A stretch of 41,936 bases of DNA from Nocardia wallacei (GTDB taxonomy: Bacteria > Actinomycetota > Actinomycetes > Mycobacteriales > Mycobacteriaceae). How positions within the stretch are numbered: position 1 is the stretch's first letter; each line of letters begins with the position of its first letter. The translations under genes were made by a program, and so were the position numbers. The DNA is taken from NCBI RefSeq assembly GCF_029868745.1, contig NZ_JARWOP010000114.1, positions 1-41,936 on the forward strand, read 5' to 3'. Under the pieces are notes generated by a model. The model was not told the origin of the DNA, did no database searches, and saw only the letters and a program-made list of their open reading frames with translations. Positions 22,069 to 31,087 of this stretch are shown here, piece after piece.

Positions 22069-25000
22069 TTGACGGTACGGCCGGAGCCCGGCGCCGAATC
22101 GGCGTATCCGCTGTCGCGGGCACAGTGGTCGTGGTGGCTGGCACAGCAGCTGTATCCGGACGTGCCGGTCACCGTGGCGCTGTATCTGGATCTCGAGGGT
22201 CCGCTGGAACTCGGGTCGCTGGCCGGATGCGCGCGCCGGGCCGCGCGCGAACTCGAGTCGCCGCACCTGCGGTTCTGCCTGGTCGACGGTTATCCGCGCC
22301 AATACGTCGATGCCGCCACGCCGCTGCCGCTGGAGACGGTCGATCTCACCGACGAGGAGGATCCCCTCACCGCGGCGCTGGACCGCATGGCACGCGACCA
22401 CGGCACGCCCCTCGACCCGCTCACCGACATCCTGACCGTGGCGATCGTCTTCGCGGTGACGCCGACGCGGCATCTGCTGTATCTGCGCAGCCATCACATC
22501 GTGCTCGACGGTGTCGGCGCGGCCGCCGTGCTGCGCCGGACCGCGCAGCTCTACCGCGCGCAGGTCGAATCCGGCGCCGAGACGCCGGAGGCCGGGGCGC
22601 TGTCGGTGGCGGAGATCCTGGAAGACGAACGGGCATACCGGGATTCACCGCGGGCGCGAGCCGACGGTGAATACTGGCGGGCTCAGCTGGCCGGATTCGA
22701 CGGACCCACCTGTCTGGCCGGGCGTCCGGCCCCGCCGTCGGGGACGCCGCACCATGTGGCCGGAACGCTCGACGAGGCGGCGGCCGGATTGCTCGCCGAC
22801 GCCCAGGCGCGGCATGGGGCGACCTTTCCGGAACTGGTCATCGCGGCCTTCGCCGGGCATCTCGCGCGCATGACGGGGCGATCCGAGGTCACGCTCACGA
22901 TGCCCGTGCCCGCGCGGGCGACCGTGGCGTTGCGGCGGTCGGCGGGCGCCATGTCGAATGTGGTCCCGCTGCGGTTGACCGGTCTCGAGGTGGCCACCGT
23001 CGGCGAGGTGATCGCGCAGGTGCGGGCGAAGGTGATCGGGGCGCTGCGGCATCAGCGGTACCGGCACGAGGACATGCAGGACGGGCACGAGGCGGTACTC
23101 GGCGGGTTCGGGCCCGTTCTCAACGTCCTCGGCTTCGTGGAACCGCTGCGGCTGGGCCCGGTCGCCGGGCAGGCGCGGCTGCTGGCGCTGGGCCCGGTGC
23201 CCGACCTGCAGATCAACGGTTACCAGGCCGGGCCGGACGAACGGTCGGTGAGCATCGACTTCCAGGCGAATGCGGCACGCTACCGCCGCGCGGACGTGGT
23301 CCGGCACCACCGCCTGTTCCTGGACTTCTTCCGTCATTTCCTCGCCGCCGGAACCGACAGCCCGGCAACTGAAACCGGCCCGCCGACCGTGCCGCCGCGG
23401 GTATCCCCGCCCGGCCCGGAACGCCTGCTGCGCGAGTTGCTCCGCGCGGACCTGGCGCCGGACGCGGTGGCCGTGTGCGACGGCGACCGCGCCATGACCT
23501 ACCGGGAGATCGACGACGCGTCCTCGCGCTGGGCGCGCGCCCTGCTCGCCCGCGGCGCGGGACCCGACCGGTACGTCGCCGTCGCCGTCCCGCGCTCACT
23601 CGAATCGGTGCTCGCCCTGTGGGCGGTCGCCAAGACCGGCGCCTGCTACGTCCCCCTCGACCCGGCCGACCCGCCGTCCCGAATCGCCGCGGTACTCGCC
23701 GATTGTGATGCCCGCCTGGGCATTACGGTCGCCTCGGCGCGGCCTACCCTCCAGTCCGACACCAGCGCGGTTGCCACGCCGGACGCTTCCCCCACCAGCA
23801 GGGTCCCCGCTCACGCTGGCCGAGATGCCGGGCTGGGCGACGTCGACTGGCTCGTGCTCGATGATCCCGTGACTGTGACGGCTGTCGGGCGGTATGCCGC
23901 GAATCCGATTGCCGCAGCGGAACTGCCGGGCACGGTGCGGGTGGGGCATCCGGCGTACGTGATCTATACCTCCGGTACGACCGGGAGTCCGAAAGGGGTT
24001 GTGGTTGCCCATCGTGGTCTCGGGCCGCTGACGGATTATCTCGTCGAGCACTACGGGCTGGGGCCGGATTCGGTACTGCTGCACTCGCATACCGCTATGT
24101 TCGACGCGCATCTGCTCGAGTTGCTGGCCGCGTTCGCCGCGGGTGCACGGCTGGTCGTGGCTCCCCCGGAGGTGGTCGCGGGAGACGCGCTGGCCCGGCT
24201 GATCCGCGACAGCGGCTGCACGGTTCTGCAGACCGCGCCCGCCGTGCTCGCCACGCTGTCGCCCGAGCAGGTTCCGGGGCTCGCGGTCGTCGCGATCGGC
24301 GGGGAGGCCTGCCCGGCGAAACTGGTGCGGCAGTGGGCCTCTCGTGTGCGGCTGCACAACGGCTACGGGCCGACCGAGGCGACCATCATGGCGACCGAGA
24401 CCGCCGCCATGACCGCCGACGCGCCGGTATCCATCGGGCGGCCGCTGCCCGGTGTCTTCGCCGTGGTGCTGGACTCCCGGCTGCGGCTCGTCCCCGAGGG
24501 CGGCCGTGGCGAACTGTATCTGGGCGGCCCCGCCGTGGCCCACGGCTATCTCGGCAATCCGGCCGGAACCGCCGCCCGATTCGTCGCCGATCCATTTACC
24601 GCCGGTCGGCGGCTCTACCGCACCGGAGACGTGGTGTGCGCCGGACCCGACGGCGACTTCGAGATCTTCGGCCGCATGGACGGCCAGATCCAATTGCACG
24701 GGCGCCGTGTCGAACCGGCCGAGATCGAGGCCGCGCTGCTCGCCGCTCCCGAGATCGCGTACGCGGTGGTGACGCTCATCGACGCGGGGCGGCCCGGGGC
24801 GCGCCTGGTGGGATACGTCGTCCCCGCCGACGGCGCGCGGATCGACACGGCCGCGACGCTGCGAAGGCTGCGGGCCGAACTGCCCTTCGCTTTGGTTCCC
24901 TCGGCACTGGTCGCGCTCGACGCACTGCCCATGGCGGGCAACGGGAAGGTCGATCGCGCGGCACTCCCCGCTCCCGTCCCCCGCACCCGCGCCCCTCGGC

Positions 25001-26109
25001 CGCCGCGGACCCGGCTCGAACAGCTGGTCGCCGACCGCTTCGCCGCCACCCTGGACCGGTCGGAGGTCGGCCGGGACGACGACTTCTTCGAACTCGGCGG
25101 GAATTCCGTACTGGGCGTGACGGTTTCGGCCGAGCTGGCCGCGGCGACGGGCCTGCCCATGGCCCTGCACTGGCTCTACACCGCGCCGACCGTCGAGCTG
25201 CTCGCCGCACGACTGGCCGGCCACGACACCGCCGGTGACGACGCGCTCGGTGTCCTGCTCCCGTTGCGCCGCAACGGCACTCGGCCACCGCTGTTCTGCG
25301 TGCATTCCGCCGTGCCGCTCGCCTGGTGTTACGCCGGGCTGGCACGTTACGTGACCGACCGACCGGTCTACGGACTGCAGGCGCCCGTGCTGACGGCCGC
25401 GTCCGAGCTCCCCGCCGGGATCGATGACCTCGCCGACAGCTACATCGACGCCATGCTCGGCGTGCAGCCCGAGGGCACCTACCACCTGCTCGGATGGTCC
25501 CTCGGCGGGCAGATCGCGCACGCCGTCGCGGTGCGGCTGCGGGCCCGCGGCGCGACGGTCGCCGTGCTGGCGATGCTGGACAGCGTGGTCGTGCCCGCGA
25601 CCGCGGCACCGCCGCCGGTGCCGCGCATGCGCGATCTGCTGACCCACCTGCTCGGCGACGAGCCCGAGGACGCCGACGCCGCCCCGGACGTCACCGCGGC
25701 GGAGGCGGCCGCCGAGCTGGCCCGCGCGGGCGCCTCCTTCGGCACGGGACTGTCCGCGGAGCAGCTCGAGCGACTGCATCGCGGATACGCTGCCGGAGTC
25801 GCGCTCTCGCACGGCTACCGGCCCGGCGTGTACGACGGTGACCTGCTGTACTTTTCGGCGACCCGGGGCATCACGGAGCTGCTGGGCGCGTATGTCTGGC
25901 GGCCCTACGTCACCGGGGAACTGGTCGAACATCCCGTGGCCGCCACGCATGCCCAGCTGACCAATTCCGAGGTCGTCGCGGTCATCGGCCCGCTCCTGGC
26001 GGAGCATCTCGAGCGGACCGACGCGGCCGGGAGCGCACGGACGACCGTGCTCGACCGTCTCCCCACACGGCCACGGGACGCCGCCACGTCGGCTACGCGG
26101 CGGGCATAG
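22069..26109 (+). CDS. EntF-like single-module nonribosomal peptide synthetase (C-A-PCP-TE)
   Basis: The C-A-PCP-TE order and about 1346 residues match EntF. Numbering is from the GTG at 22066; the TTG at 22069 was chosen because GAGGGAGG (22057-22064) is better spaced for it. The condensation domain has His143-His144 and Asp148 (HHIVLDG) and EntF-like stretches HQRYRHEDM and FGPVLNVLGF. The adenylation domain (about 460-970) has YTSGTTGSPKG, NGYGPTEATI, YRTGDVV and NGKVDR. By eye its specificity residues read D-A-L-Q-A-G-G-I-M, which I cannot assign to an amino acid. The carrier has Ser1014 in FFELGGNS and the thioesterase Ser1145 in GWSLGG. With C first, the acyl donor comes from another protein, perhaps the PKS ACP. 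No aryl-carrier or isochorismate genes are seen. Confidence 0.9.
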   Translation: MTVRPEPGAESAYPLSRAQWSWWLAQQLYPDVPVTVALYLDLEGPLELGSLAGCARRAARELESPHLRFCLVDGYPRQYVDAATPLPLETVDLTDEEDPLTAALDRMARDHGTPLDPLTDILTVAIVFAVTPTRHLLYLRSHHIVLDGVGAAAVLRRTAQLYRAQVESGAETPEAGALSVAEILEDERAYRDSPRARADGEYWRAQLAGFDGPTCLAGRPAPPSGTPHHVAGTLDEAAAGLLADAQARHGATFPELVIAAFAGHLARMTGRSEVTLTMPVPARATVALRRSAGAMSNVVPLRLTGLEVATVGEVIAQVRAKVIGALRHQRYRHEDMQDGHEAVLGGFGPVLNVLGFVEPLRLGPVAGQARLLALGPVPDLQINGYQAGPDERSVSIDFQANAARYRRADVVRHHRLFLDFFRHFLAAGTDSPATETGPPTVPPRVSPPGPERLLRELLRADLAPDAVAVCDGDRAMTYREIDDASSRWARALLARGAGPDRYVAVAVPRSLESVLALWAVAKTGACYVPLDPADPPSRIAAVLADCDARLGITVASARPTLQSDTSAVATPDASPTSRVPAHAGRDAGLGDVDWLVLDDPVTVTAVGRYAANPIAAAELPGTVRVGHPAYVIYTSGTTGSPKGVVVAHRGLGPLTDYLVEHYGLGPDSVLLHSHTAMFDAHLLELLAAFAAGARLVVAPPEVVAGDALARLIRDSGCTVLQTAPAVLATLSPEQVPGLAVVAIGGEACPAKLVRQWASRVRLHNGYGPTEATIMATETAAMTADAPVSIGRPLPGVFAVVLDSRLRLVPEGGRGELYLGGPAVAHGYLGNPAGTAARFVADPFTAGRRLYRTGDVVCAGPDGDFEIFGRMDGQIQLHGRRVEPAEIEAALLAAPEIAYAVVTLIDAGRPGARLVGYVVPADGARIDTAATLRRLRAELPFALVPSALVALDALPMAGNGKVDRAALPAPVPRTRAPRPPRTRLEQLVADRFAATLDRSEVGRDDDFFELGGNSVLGVTVSAELAAATGLPMALHWLYTAPTVELLAARLAGHDTAGDDALGVLLPLRRNGTRPPLFCVHSAVPLAWCYAGLARYVTDRPVYGLQAPVLTAASELPAGIDDLADSYIDAMLGVQPEGTYHLLGWSLGGQIAHAVAVRLRARGATVAVLAMLDSVVVPATAAPPPVPRMRDLLTHLLGDEPEDADAAPDVTAAEAAAELARAGASFGTGLSAEQLERLHRGYAAGVALSHGYRPGVYDGDLLYFSATRGITELLGAYVWRPYVTGELVEHPVAATHAQLTNSEVVAVIGPLLAEHLERTDAAGSARTTVLDRLPTRPRDAATSATRRA

Positions 26110-26128
26110 CGTCCAGCGGGTCGTACCG

Positions 26129-26138
26129 CAACATGTTG
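26129..26138. promoter_or_regulatory. CAACATGTTG palindrome in the NRPS-GAF gap
   Basis: A perfect 10-bp palindrome with an AACATGTT core lies in the 167-bp gap between the NRPS stop and the GAF gene. The same 8-bp core recurs in the dyad at 31088-31103. It may be a regulator site for the GAF gene; this is inference. Confidence 0.3.
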
Positions 26139-26276
26139 GACGGTCTGTTGTTTCGTTTCACAGGCGCACGGCAATGCTTCATCAGAGCCGGATTCGCGGC
26201 GTCGTCATGGGGCGGGGCGCGATCGACGCGGGGCCGGGCCAGCACGGACACACCAGACGAACGGAGCGCTCCAGCC

Positions 26277-26765
26277 ATGTTCCTGCCCACATCCGGGGCT
26301 CCCCGCCCGATCGCGACGACCGGCGAACCCGATTGCCGCCGAATCGCCGCGGCCATCTCCGCCGCCCTGCCGGGCCGCCCGGCGGTCGGCATCGCGGCGG
26401 TCGGAGCCGGCAAGCTGGAATCCGGTGGCGCGGCCTCCAATTCCCGCGCGAACCTGCTGGAGGACACCCAGCTCATTCATCTCGGCGGCCCGGTCCGGGA
26501 CGCGGCCGCGGGCGGACGGCCGATCCTGGTCGCGGACATGGCCCTGGAAACCCAGTGGGACAACGATTTCCGCCGCGAGGTCCAGATCCTGGGCGCCCGC
26601 TCCCTGTTCTGCCAGCCGGTCACCGCCGAATCGGACGTCGTCGGCGTGATCACCCTTTACGGCTCGCACCCCAACGCCTTCCCCGCCGCCGCCCCCGACC
26701 TCCTCCGCCCCTTCCGAGTCACCGTCACCGACGCCCTCGTCCGCCTGCAAACCTCCGACCGATAA
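26277..26765 (+). CDS. Small GAF-domain protein
   Basis: This 162-residue protein looks like a stand-alone GAF domain. An N-terminal segment (RPAVGIAAVGAGKLES) leads to a central GGPVRDAAAGGRPILVADMALETQW stretch and then ILGARSLFCQPVTAESDVVGVITLYGSHPNAFP, the strand-loop-strand typical of GAF domains that sense small molecules. No kinase, cyclase or ANTAR output domain is attached, so it may act through a partner. The ATG at 26277 has GGAG about 11 bp upstream; an in-frame ATG at 26133 would add 48 unremarkable residues. It converges on the isocitrate-lyase-family gene with 21 bp between stops. The function is unknown. Confidence 0.55.
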   Translation: MFLPTSGAPRPIATTGEPDCRRIAAAISAALPGRPAVGIAAVGAGKLESGGAASNSRANLLEDTQLIHLGGPVRDAAAGGRPILVADMALETQWDNDFRREVQILGARSLFCQPVTAESDVVGVITLYGSHPNAFPAAAPDLLRPFRVTVTDALVRLQTSDR

Positions 26766-26786
26766 ATCTCCCGTCAGGCGGCCCGG

Positions 26787-27539
26787 TCAAGGTGCGCCCA
26801 AGAGAGTGGTGGCCAGGTCGGTGAAGGTGGCCATGGCGCGGTGGAAACCGGTGGGGCCCAAGGAGATCCGGGCGGCTCCGGCCGCGGCGGCCGCCGCGGT
26901 GCCGTCGAAGGGTGGGGTCAGGTTGGCGTTGACGGGGGCGGCGAGGGCGGTGGCCAGTTCTCGGATCGTGTCGGGGGCGGTCAAGCGGAGGGGGTAGACG
27001 CAATCCGCTCCGGCGGACAGATACTGCCGGGCTCGGCGTATCACCTCCGGTGTGGCGCCCGGGCCGTTGTGCAGGTAGGCGTCGATACGTGCGTTGATCA
27101 CGAGGTCGACGCCCACGTCCGTCGCCGCGGCGCGCACCGCGGCGATCCGGTCGGCGACAAGGCCGGGTTCGGCGAGTGTCCCGGGCGTCCGGTGGTCGGA
27201 GTCCTCGAGGTTGCAGCCGACCGCGCCCGCCGTGAGCAGCCGGTCGACGAGTTCCGTCGCGTCGCGGCCGTACCCGTCGAGGAGGTCCGCGGTCACCGGC
27301 ACATCGACGGCGCGCGCTATGCGCCGCACCGTCGCGAACAGCGGATCGAGCGGAGTGTCCGGGCCGTCCGGCAGGCCGAGCGCGGCGGCGACGGCGGCAC
27401 TCGACGTACCCACCGCTCGCCCGCCGGCGGCGACGACGCGGTCGGCCGACGCGACGTCCCAGGCGTTCACGAGAATCAACGGCCGGCCCGGAACATGCAG
27501 GGACCGCAGGTGTTTCGCCGCGTCGCGCAGGCCGCTCAT
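26787..27539 (-). CDS. Isocitrate lyase / PEP mutase superfamily protein
   Basis: This 250-residue protein is a TIM-barrel C-C lyase-type enzyme. It shows LVNAWDVASADRVVAAGGRAVGTSS near the N-terminus (about 22-46), VPVTADLLDGYG (Mg-binding strand, Asp in place of the more usual Glu), GCNLEDSDHR (metal ligand Glu-Asp), INARIDAY and a C-terminal GAARISLGPTGFHRA. The EDKxxxxxNS sequence of true PEP mutase is missing, so phosphonate synthesis is not indicated; 2-methylisocitrate-lyase-like or oxaloacetate-hydrolase-like activity is more likely. Its ATG overlaps the stop of the MFS gene (ATGA), so the two are translationally coupled. The substrate is unknown. Confidence 0.8.
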   Translation of the reverse strand: MSGLRDAAKHLRSLHVPGRPLILVNAWDVASADRVVAAGGRAVGTSSAAVAAALGLPDGPDTPLDPLFATVRRIARAVDVPVTADLLDGYGRDATELVDRLLTAGAVGCNLEDSDHRTPGTLAEPGLVADRIAAVRAAATDVGVDLVINARIDAYLHNGPGATPEVIRRARQYLSAGADCVYPLRLTAPDTIRELATALAAPVNANLTPPFDGTAAAAAAGAARISLGPTGFHRAMATFTDLATTLLGAP

Positions 27540-29011
27540 ACCCGCACCTCCGCGGCGAGGGCGGCCGCGCGGCGGGTCGAACGTTCCGCCCGCCGGACCA
27601 CGGTGACCGCGGCGAGGACCGCCACCAGGCTGAAGCCCGCGGCGACCAGGGAGCCGCGCCGGAAGCCCTCGGTCAGGGCCACCGCCCCGCCGCCGGACAC
27701 GCCGCGCGCCACGGCGATCGCCACCGCCGCGACGACGGCCGTTCCCAGCGCGCCGCCGATCTCCCGGGCGGTCTCCACCATGCCGCCGGCCAATCCGCTG
27801 ACCTCTTCGGGTATGCCGACGAACGCGGCGACCTGGATCGACACCAGTGACAGGCCCACGCCCGCGCCGACGGCGAGGAATCCGGGGAACAGGTCCGGCC
27901 AGTAAGCGGCGTGCACCGGCACGCGGGCGAGCCACAGCAGCCCGGCCGCCGAACTCGCCTGCGCGACAACCAATGACCAACCGGCGCCGAGCCGCGACAG
28001 GATGATCGGCGCGATCCCGGCCGCCACCACCACCGCGGTCGCCGCGATCGCGAGATATGCCACGCCGGTGCGCAGCGCCGAGTAGCCGAGCACCTGCTGC
28101 ATGAGCAGCGAGGCCTGGAAGATCGTCGCGAAGAACGCCGCATACACCAGTGCGGCAACGAGATTCGCGGCGTTCAGGGTCGGCCGACGGAACATCGACA
28201 GCGGCACCAGCGGCTCCGCCGTCCGGTGCTCCACGACGACGAACACCGCCAGGAGAACGACGCCGGCCGCGAGGAAGCCGAGCGTCACCGCCGACGTCCA
28301 CCCGTGCTCGACGCTCTTGTTGATGGCGTAGACCACCGCGGCGAGCCCGGCGGTCACCGTCACCGCACCGGCGGCGTCGAACGGCCCGCGATGGATACCG
28401 CGGTCGGTGGGAACGTATTTCGCGATCAGCGCCACCATCGCCGCGACGATGGGCACGTTGATGAAGAAGACCCACTGCCAGCCGGGCCCGGCGGTCAGCG
28501 CGCCACTGACCACGACGCCGACGGAGGCCGCGCTGCCACCGGCCGCGCCGAACACGCCGAGCGCCTTGGTCCGCGCGGTGCCCTCCGAGAACGTCGCGAC
28601 GAGCACCGCGAGCGCGGCCGGAGCGGCCAGCGCCGCGCCGACGCCCTGCATCGCCCGCGACGCCACCAGCTGCGCGAACGACGCCGAGATGCCGGCGGTG
28701 AGCGAGGCGACCGCGAACAGCGACAAGCCCGCCAGCAGCATCCGGCGGCGGCCGAGCAGGTCACTCGCGCGCCCGCCGAGCAGCAGCAGACCGCCCAGCA
28801 GCAGGACGTAGGTGATCACCACCCATTGCAGGTCGCCGGGCGCCAGCCCGAGATCGATCTGGATGGCGGGCAGGGCCACGTTCACGATGGCGATGTCGAG
28901 GGTGATGATGAACTGGGCGCCGCACATCAGCGCGAGAATCGCCCCGGGGTGTAGCGTCCGCCGCTCGGAGACCGGAGGCGGTAGAAGAATTTCGTCGACC
29001 ATACCTTCCAC
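27536..29011 (-). CDS. MFS transporter, DHA2 family (14 TM, drug/proton antiporter type)
   Basis: This 491-residue membrane protein has about 14 hydrophobic helices. It carries the DHA2 signatures LDIAIVNVALPAIQIDLG in helix 1, motif A GRASDLLGRRRMLLAG between helices 2 and 3, and motif C in helix 5 (a GAAGGSAASVGVVVSGAL stretch). The GTG at 29011 gives VEGMVDE; an internal ATG at 29002 is an alternative start. The ECF-type double motif at 29013-29042 lies immediately upstream, matching one in front of the sigma gene, so the MFS/lyase pair may be controlled by the neighbouring ECF factor. Efflux of a toxic compound is the likely role. Confidence 0.87.
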   Translation of the reverse strand: MEGMVDEILLPPPVSERRTLHPGAILALMCGAQFIITLDIAIVNVALPAIQIDLGLAPGDLQWVVITYVLLLGGLLLLGGRASDLLGRRRMLLAGLSLFAVASLTAGISASFAQLVASRAMQGVGAALAAPAALAVLVATFSEGTARTKALGVFGAAGGSAASVGVVVSGALTAGPGWQWVFFINVPIVAAMVALIAKYVPTDRGIHRGPFDAAGAVTVTAGLAAVVYAINKSVEHGWTSAVTLGFLAAGVVLLAVFVVVEHRTAEPLVPLSMFRRPTLNAANLVAALVYAAFFATIFQASLLMQQVLGYSALRTGVAYLAIAATAVVVAAGIAPIILSRLGAGWSLVVAQASSAAGLLWLARVPVHAAYWPDLFPGFLAVGAGVGLSLVSIQVAAFVGIPEEVSGLAGGMVETAREIGGALGTAVVAAVAIAVARGVSGGGAVALTEGFRRGSLVAAGFSLVAVLAAVTVVRRAERSTRRAAALAAEVRV

Positions 29012-29012
29012 A

Positions 29013-29042
29013 ACCGGCCGCGTGCCGGAAACTCGTCGCGGC
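29013..29042 (-). promoter_or_regulatory. Candidate ECF promoter in front of the MFS/lyase operon
   Basis: Read on the minus strand, GCCGCGACGAGTTTC (29042-29028) is followed by 10 bases and CCGGT (29017-29013). The identical two blocks with the identical spacing occur in front of the ECF sigma gene at 30086-30057. A shared -35/-10-like pair upstream of an ECF gene and its neighbour is the usual sign of an autoregulated ECF regulon. The second block lies very close to the start codon, so the mRNA would be nearly leaderless. Confidence 0.55.
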
Positions 29043-29047
29043 CGTCG

Positions 29048-29998
29048 TCAGCCGAGCGTGGCGGGCAGTCCGAACACCGGGAACAGCTCCGGCTGCAGGA
29101 AGGCGTGCAGCGCCACGATCTCGCCGCCCGCGCATTCCAGCACCTGGATGCCCACGGCCTCGAAGCGGCCGCCGTGGTCCCGGTACACGGCCACCGCCGG
29201 GCAGCCGTTGGCCTCGATCGGCACCAGCCGCTTGCCCCGGCAACCGAGGTCGGATTCGATCAGCCAGCGCCGGAACGCTTCCCGGCCGGACAGCCAGAAC
29301 GCCACCGGCGGCATGTCGATCACGGCGTCGTGCCGCAGCAGCGAGACGATGCCGTCGATGTCGAAGCGCTCGAAGGCCGTGACGTAGCGTTCGAGCAGCC
29401 CCGTGTCGACCGGTTCGGCCGCACCGGGGTCCGCCGGCGCCGCCGCGAGGGCCGAGCGGGCGCGGCGCAACATGCTGTTGACCGCGTCCACGCTGGTGTC
29501 GAGTAGATCGGCGACCTCGGCCGCCCGCCAGCACAGCACGTCACGCAGGATGAGCACGGCGCGCTGGCGTGGCAGCAGATGCTGGAGGGCGGCGACGAAG
29601 GCCAGCCGCACCGACTCCCGCGAGATCGCCCGCTCCGAGGGATCGTCGGCCGGGGCGGTCGGAAACGGTTGCAGCCAGGTCGATTCCGGCAGCGCCGGGC
29701 CCAGGCCGCCGTGCGGGTCGGCGGCCACGACCAGATCCATCGGCAGCGCGCGTCGTCGCCGTTCCCCGGCCGCGTCGATGCAGACGTTGGTCGCGATGCG
29801 ATACACCCAGGGCCGCAGTCCGGCCGGGTCGGCCAGGCCGCCCGCGGATCGCCACGCCCGCATCATCGTTTCCTGTACGGCGTCCTCGGCCTCGAGCGCG
29901 GACCCGAGCATCCGGTAGCAGTAGGCGAACAGCGGTTGCCGCAGGGCGGCCAGGTCCCGCTCCAGCGACGGCGGGACGAGAACGGTAGTCGGGTTCAT
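29048..29998 (-). CDS. ECF sigma factor with C-terminal SnoaL-like domain (SigG type)
   Basis: This 316-residue protein has sigma region 2 (about residues 18-85, LFAYCYRMLGSALEAEDAVQETMMRAWR) and region 4 (about 135-190, LQHLLPRQRAVLILRDVLCWRAAEVADLLDTSVDAVNSMLRRARSAL). A SnoaL-like NTF2-fold domain follows (about 205-310, LLERYVTAFERFDIDGIVSLLRHDAVIDMPP, ending EIVALHAFLQPELFPVFGLP). Such fused domains replace a separate anti-sigma factor and tune activity. The ATG at 29998 has GGAG upstream (TCGAGGAGTCACC); the frame stays open further upstream but without recognisable protein. A double promoter-like motif lies at 30057-30086. Confidence 0.87.
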   Translation of the reverse strand: MNPTTVLVPPSLERDLAALRQPLFAYCYRMLGSALEAEDAVQETMMRAWRSAGGLADPAGLRPWVYRIATNVCIDAAGERRRRALPMDLVVAADPHGGLGPALPESTWLQPFPTAPADDPSERAISRESVRLAFVAALQHLLPRQRAVLILRDVLCWRAAEVADLLDTSVDAVNSMLRRARSALAAAPADPGAAEPVDTGLLERYVTAFERFDIDGIVSLLRHDAVIDMPPVAFWLSGREAFRRWLIESDLGCRGKRLVPIEANGCPAVAVYRDHGGRFEAVGIQVLECAGGEIVALHAFLQPELFPVFGLPATLG

Positions 29999-30056
29999 CC
30001 GCGGTGACTCCTCGATCGGACCGGTGCGCTCGCAGAGAACGCCTTCGACAGGTAAG

Positions 30057-30086
30057 ACCGGCGCGGCGGCCGAAACTCGTCGCGGC
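30057..30086 (-). promoter_or_regulatory. Candidate autoregulatory ECF promoter in front of the sigma gene
   Basis: On the minus strand, GCCGCGACGAGTTTC (30086-30072), a 10-base spacer and CCGGT (30061-30057) repeat exactly the blocks and spacing found at 29042-29013. It lies 59 bp upstream of the sigma factor start codon, leaving room for a short leader with its GGAG ribosome binding site. Confidence 0.55.
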
Positions 30087-30168
30087 GGGGCCGGAACGGC
30101 GGTGATCGTTACGAACTCGAGTAACCTTGCCCTGTTCACCGGGGTGTCGCGGTCGGAGAGGCGGGGCT

Positions 30169-31074
30169 ATGACGTCATGGCGGGCGCGGGCGACCATCGC
30201 GCGGATGCGGTGGCAGCGGAACAAGCGGTTCTACGCCGACCCCGCCGTCATGCGGGCGAACCTGGCGCATCATCAGGCGCCGGAGCGGTCCCGGCCGCCG
30301 CGGCGGCTGGCCGACACCCACGAGGTGAGCCGTACCGTGGTCGACGGCCGTGACGTGTTCACGATCACGCCGCGCGGCGGGCCGCGGTCGCCGTGGCACA
30401 TCTTCCATATGCACGGCGGCGGATTCGTCGAGGCGCCCGAGGCACACCATTGGCGCTTCGCCGCCAGGATGGTCGACCGGCTCGGCTGCACCTACACCTT
30501 GCCGATGTATCCCCTCGCGCCCGAACACGACCATCGGGCGATCGTGCCGATGGTCGAGCAGGCCTACGCCCGGGCCGTCGGCGAGGTCGCGCCCGGCGAC
30601 CGGATCGTCTTCGGCGATTCGGCCGGTGGCACTCTCGCGCTCACGCTGGCCCGCCATCTCCGCGAACGCGGGCAGCCGCAACCGCGCGCCCTGGCATTGT
30701 TCTCACCGTGGATCGATCTCGCCACGGACGATCCGCTCTCGCTGGCGCTGGACGACCGCGATCCCGAACTCGGGGTCACGGGGCTGCAGCAGGCGGGCCG
30801 CTGGTACGCGGCCGGGCTGGCGCTGGACGATCCGCACATCAGCCCCGCGTTCGCCGACCTCAGCGGCCTCGCCCCGATCATGGTCTTCATCGGTCACCGC
30901 GACATCCTGCTCCCCGACGCGCGCCGCGTCGCGGACCTCGGCCAGGCGGCGGGCGTCCCGGTCGACCTGCGCGAATACCCCGGCATGTTCCACAACTGGA
31001 TCATGAAGGACATCCCGGAAGCCCGCCGCGCCCTCGGTGAACTACTCGAATTCCTGCGCACCACCGGACAGTGA
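30169..31074 (+). CDS. Alpha/beta hydrolase, HSL/acetyl-esterase type
   Basis: This 301-residue protein has the hormone-sensitive-lipase signatures: HMHGGGF (oxyanion hole, about residues 82-88), GDSAGG with nucleophile Ser151, GHRDILLPD carrying the acid, and GMFHNW carrying the catalytic His near the C-terminus. No signal peptide is evident; the N-terminus is Arg-rich (MTSWRARATIARMRWQRNKR). Start at 30169 was chosen because GGAGAGG lies about 8 bp upstream; an earlier in-frame ATG at 30127 would add 14 residues with no such site. It is divergent from the ECF gene. Esterase activity on a small acyl ester is likely; the substrate is unknown. Confidence 0.85.
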   Translation: MTSWRARATIARMRWQRNKRFYADPAVMRANLAHHQAPERSRPPRRLADTHEVSRTVVDGRDVFTITPRGGPRSPWHIFHMHGGGFVEAPEAHHWRFAARMVDRLGCTYTLPMYPLAPEHDHRAIVPMVEQAYARAVGEVAPGDRIVFGDSAGGTLALTLARHLRERGQPQPRALALFSPWIDLATDDPLSLALDDRDPELGVTGLQQAGRWYAAGLALDDPHISPAFADLSGLAPIMVFIGHRDILLPDARRVADLGQAAGVPVDLREYPGMFHNWIMKDIPEARRALGELLEFLRTTGQ

Positions 31075-31087
31075 ATTACCGCCACGC

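Noticed and set aside
26787..27539. Phosphonate biosynthesis from a PEP mutase-like gene
   Set aside because: The EDKxxxxxNS motif of true PEP mutase is absent (the sequence is LEDSDHR), and no phosphonopyruvate decarboxylase is nearby.
29999..30139. Upstream extension of the ECF sigma protein to 30139
   Set aside because: The added residues show no sigma homology and run across the putative ECF promoter; the ATG at 29998 has a good ribosome binding site.
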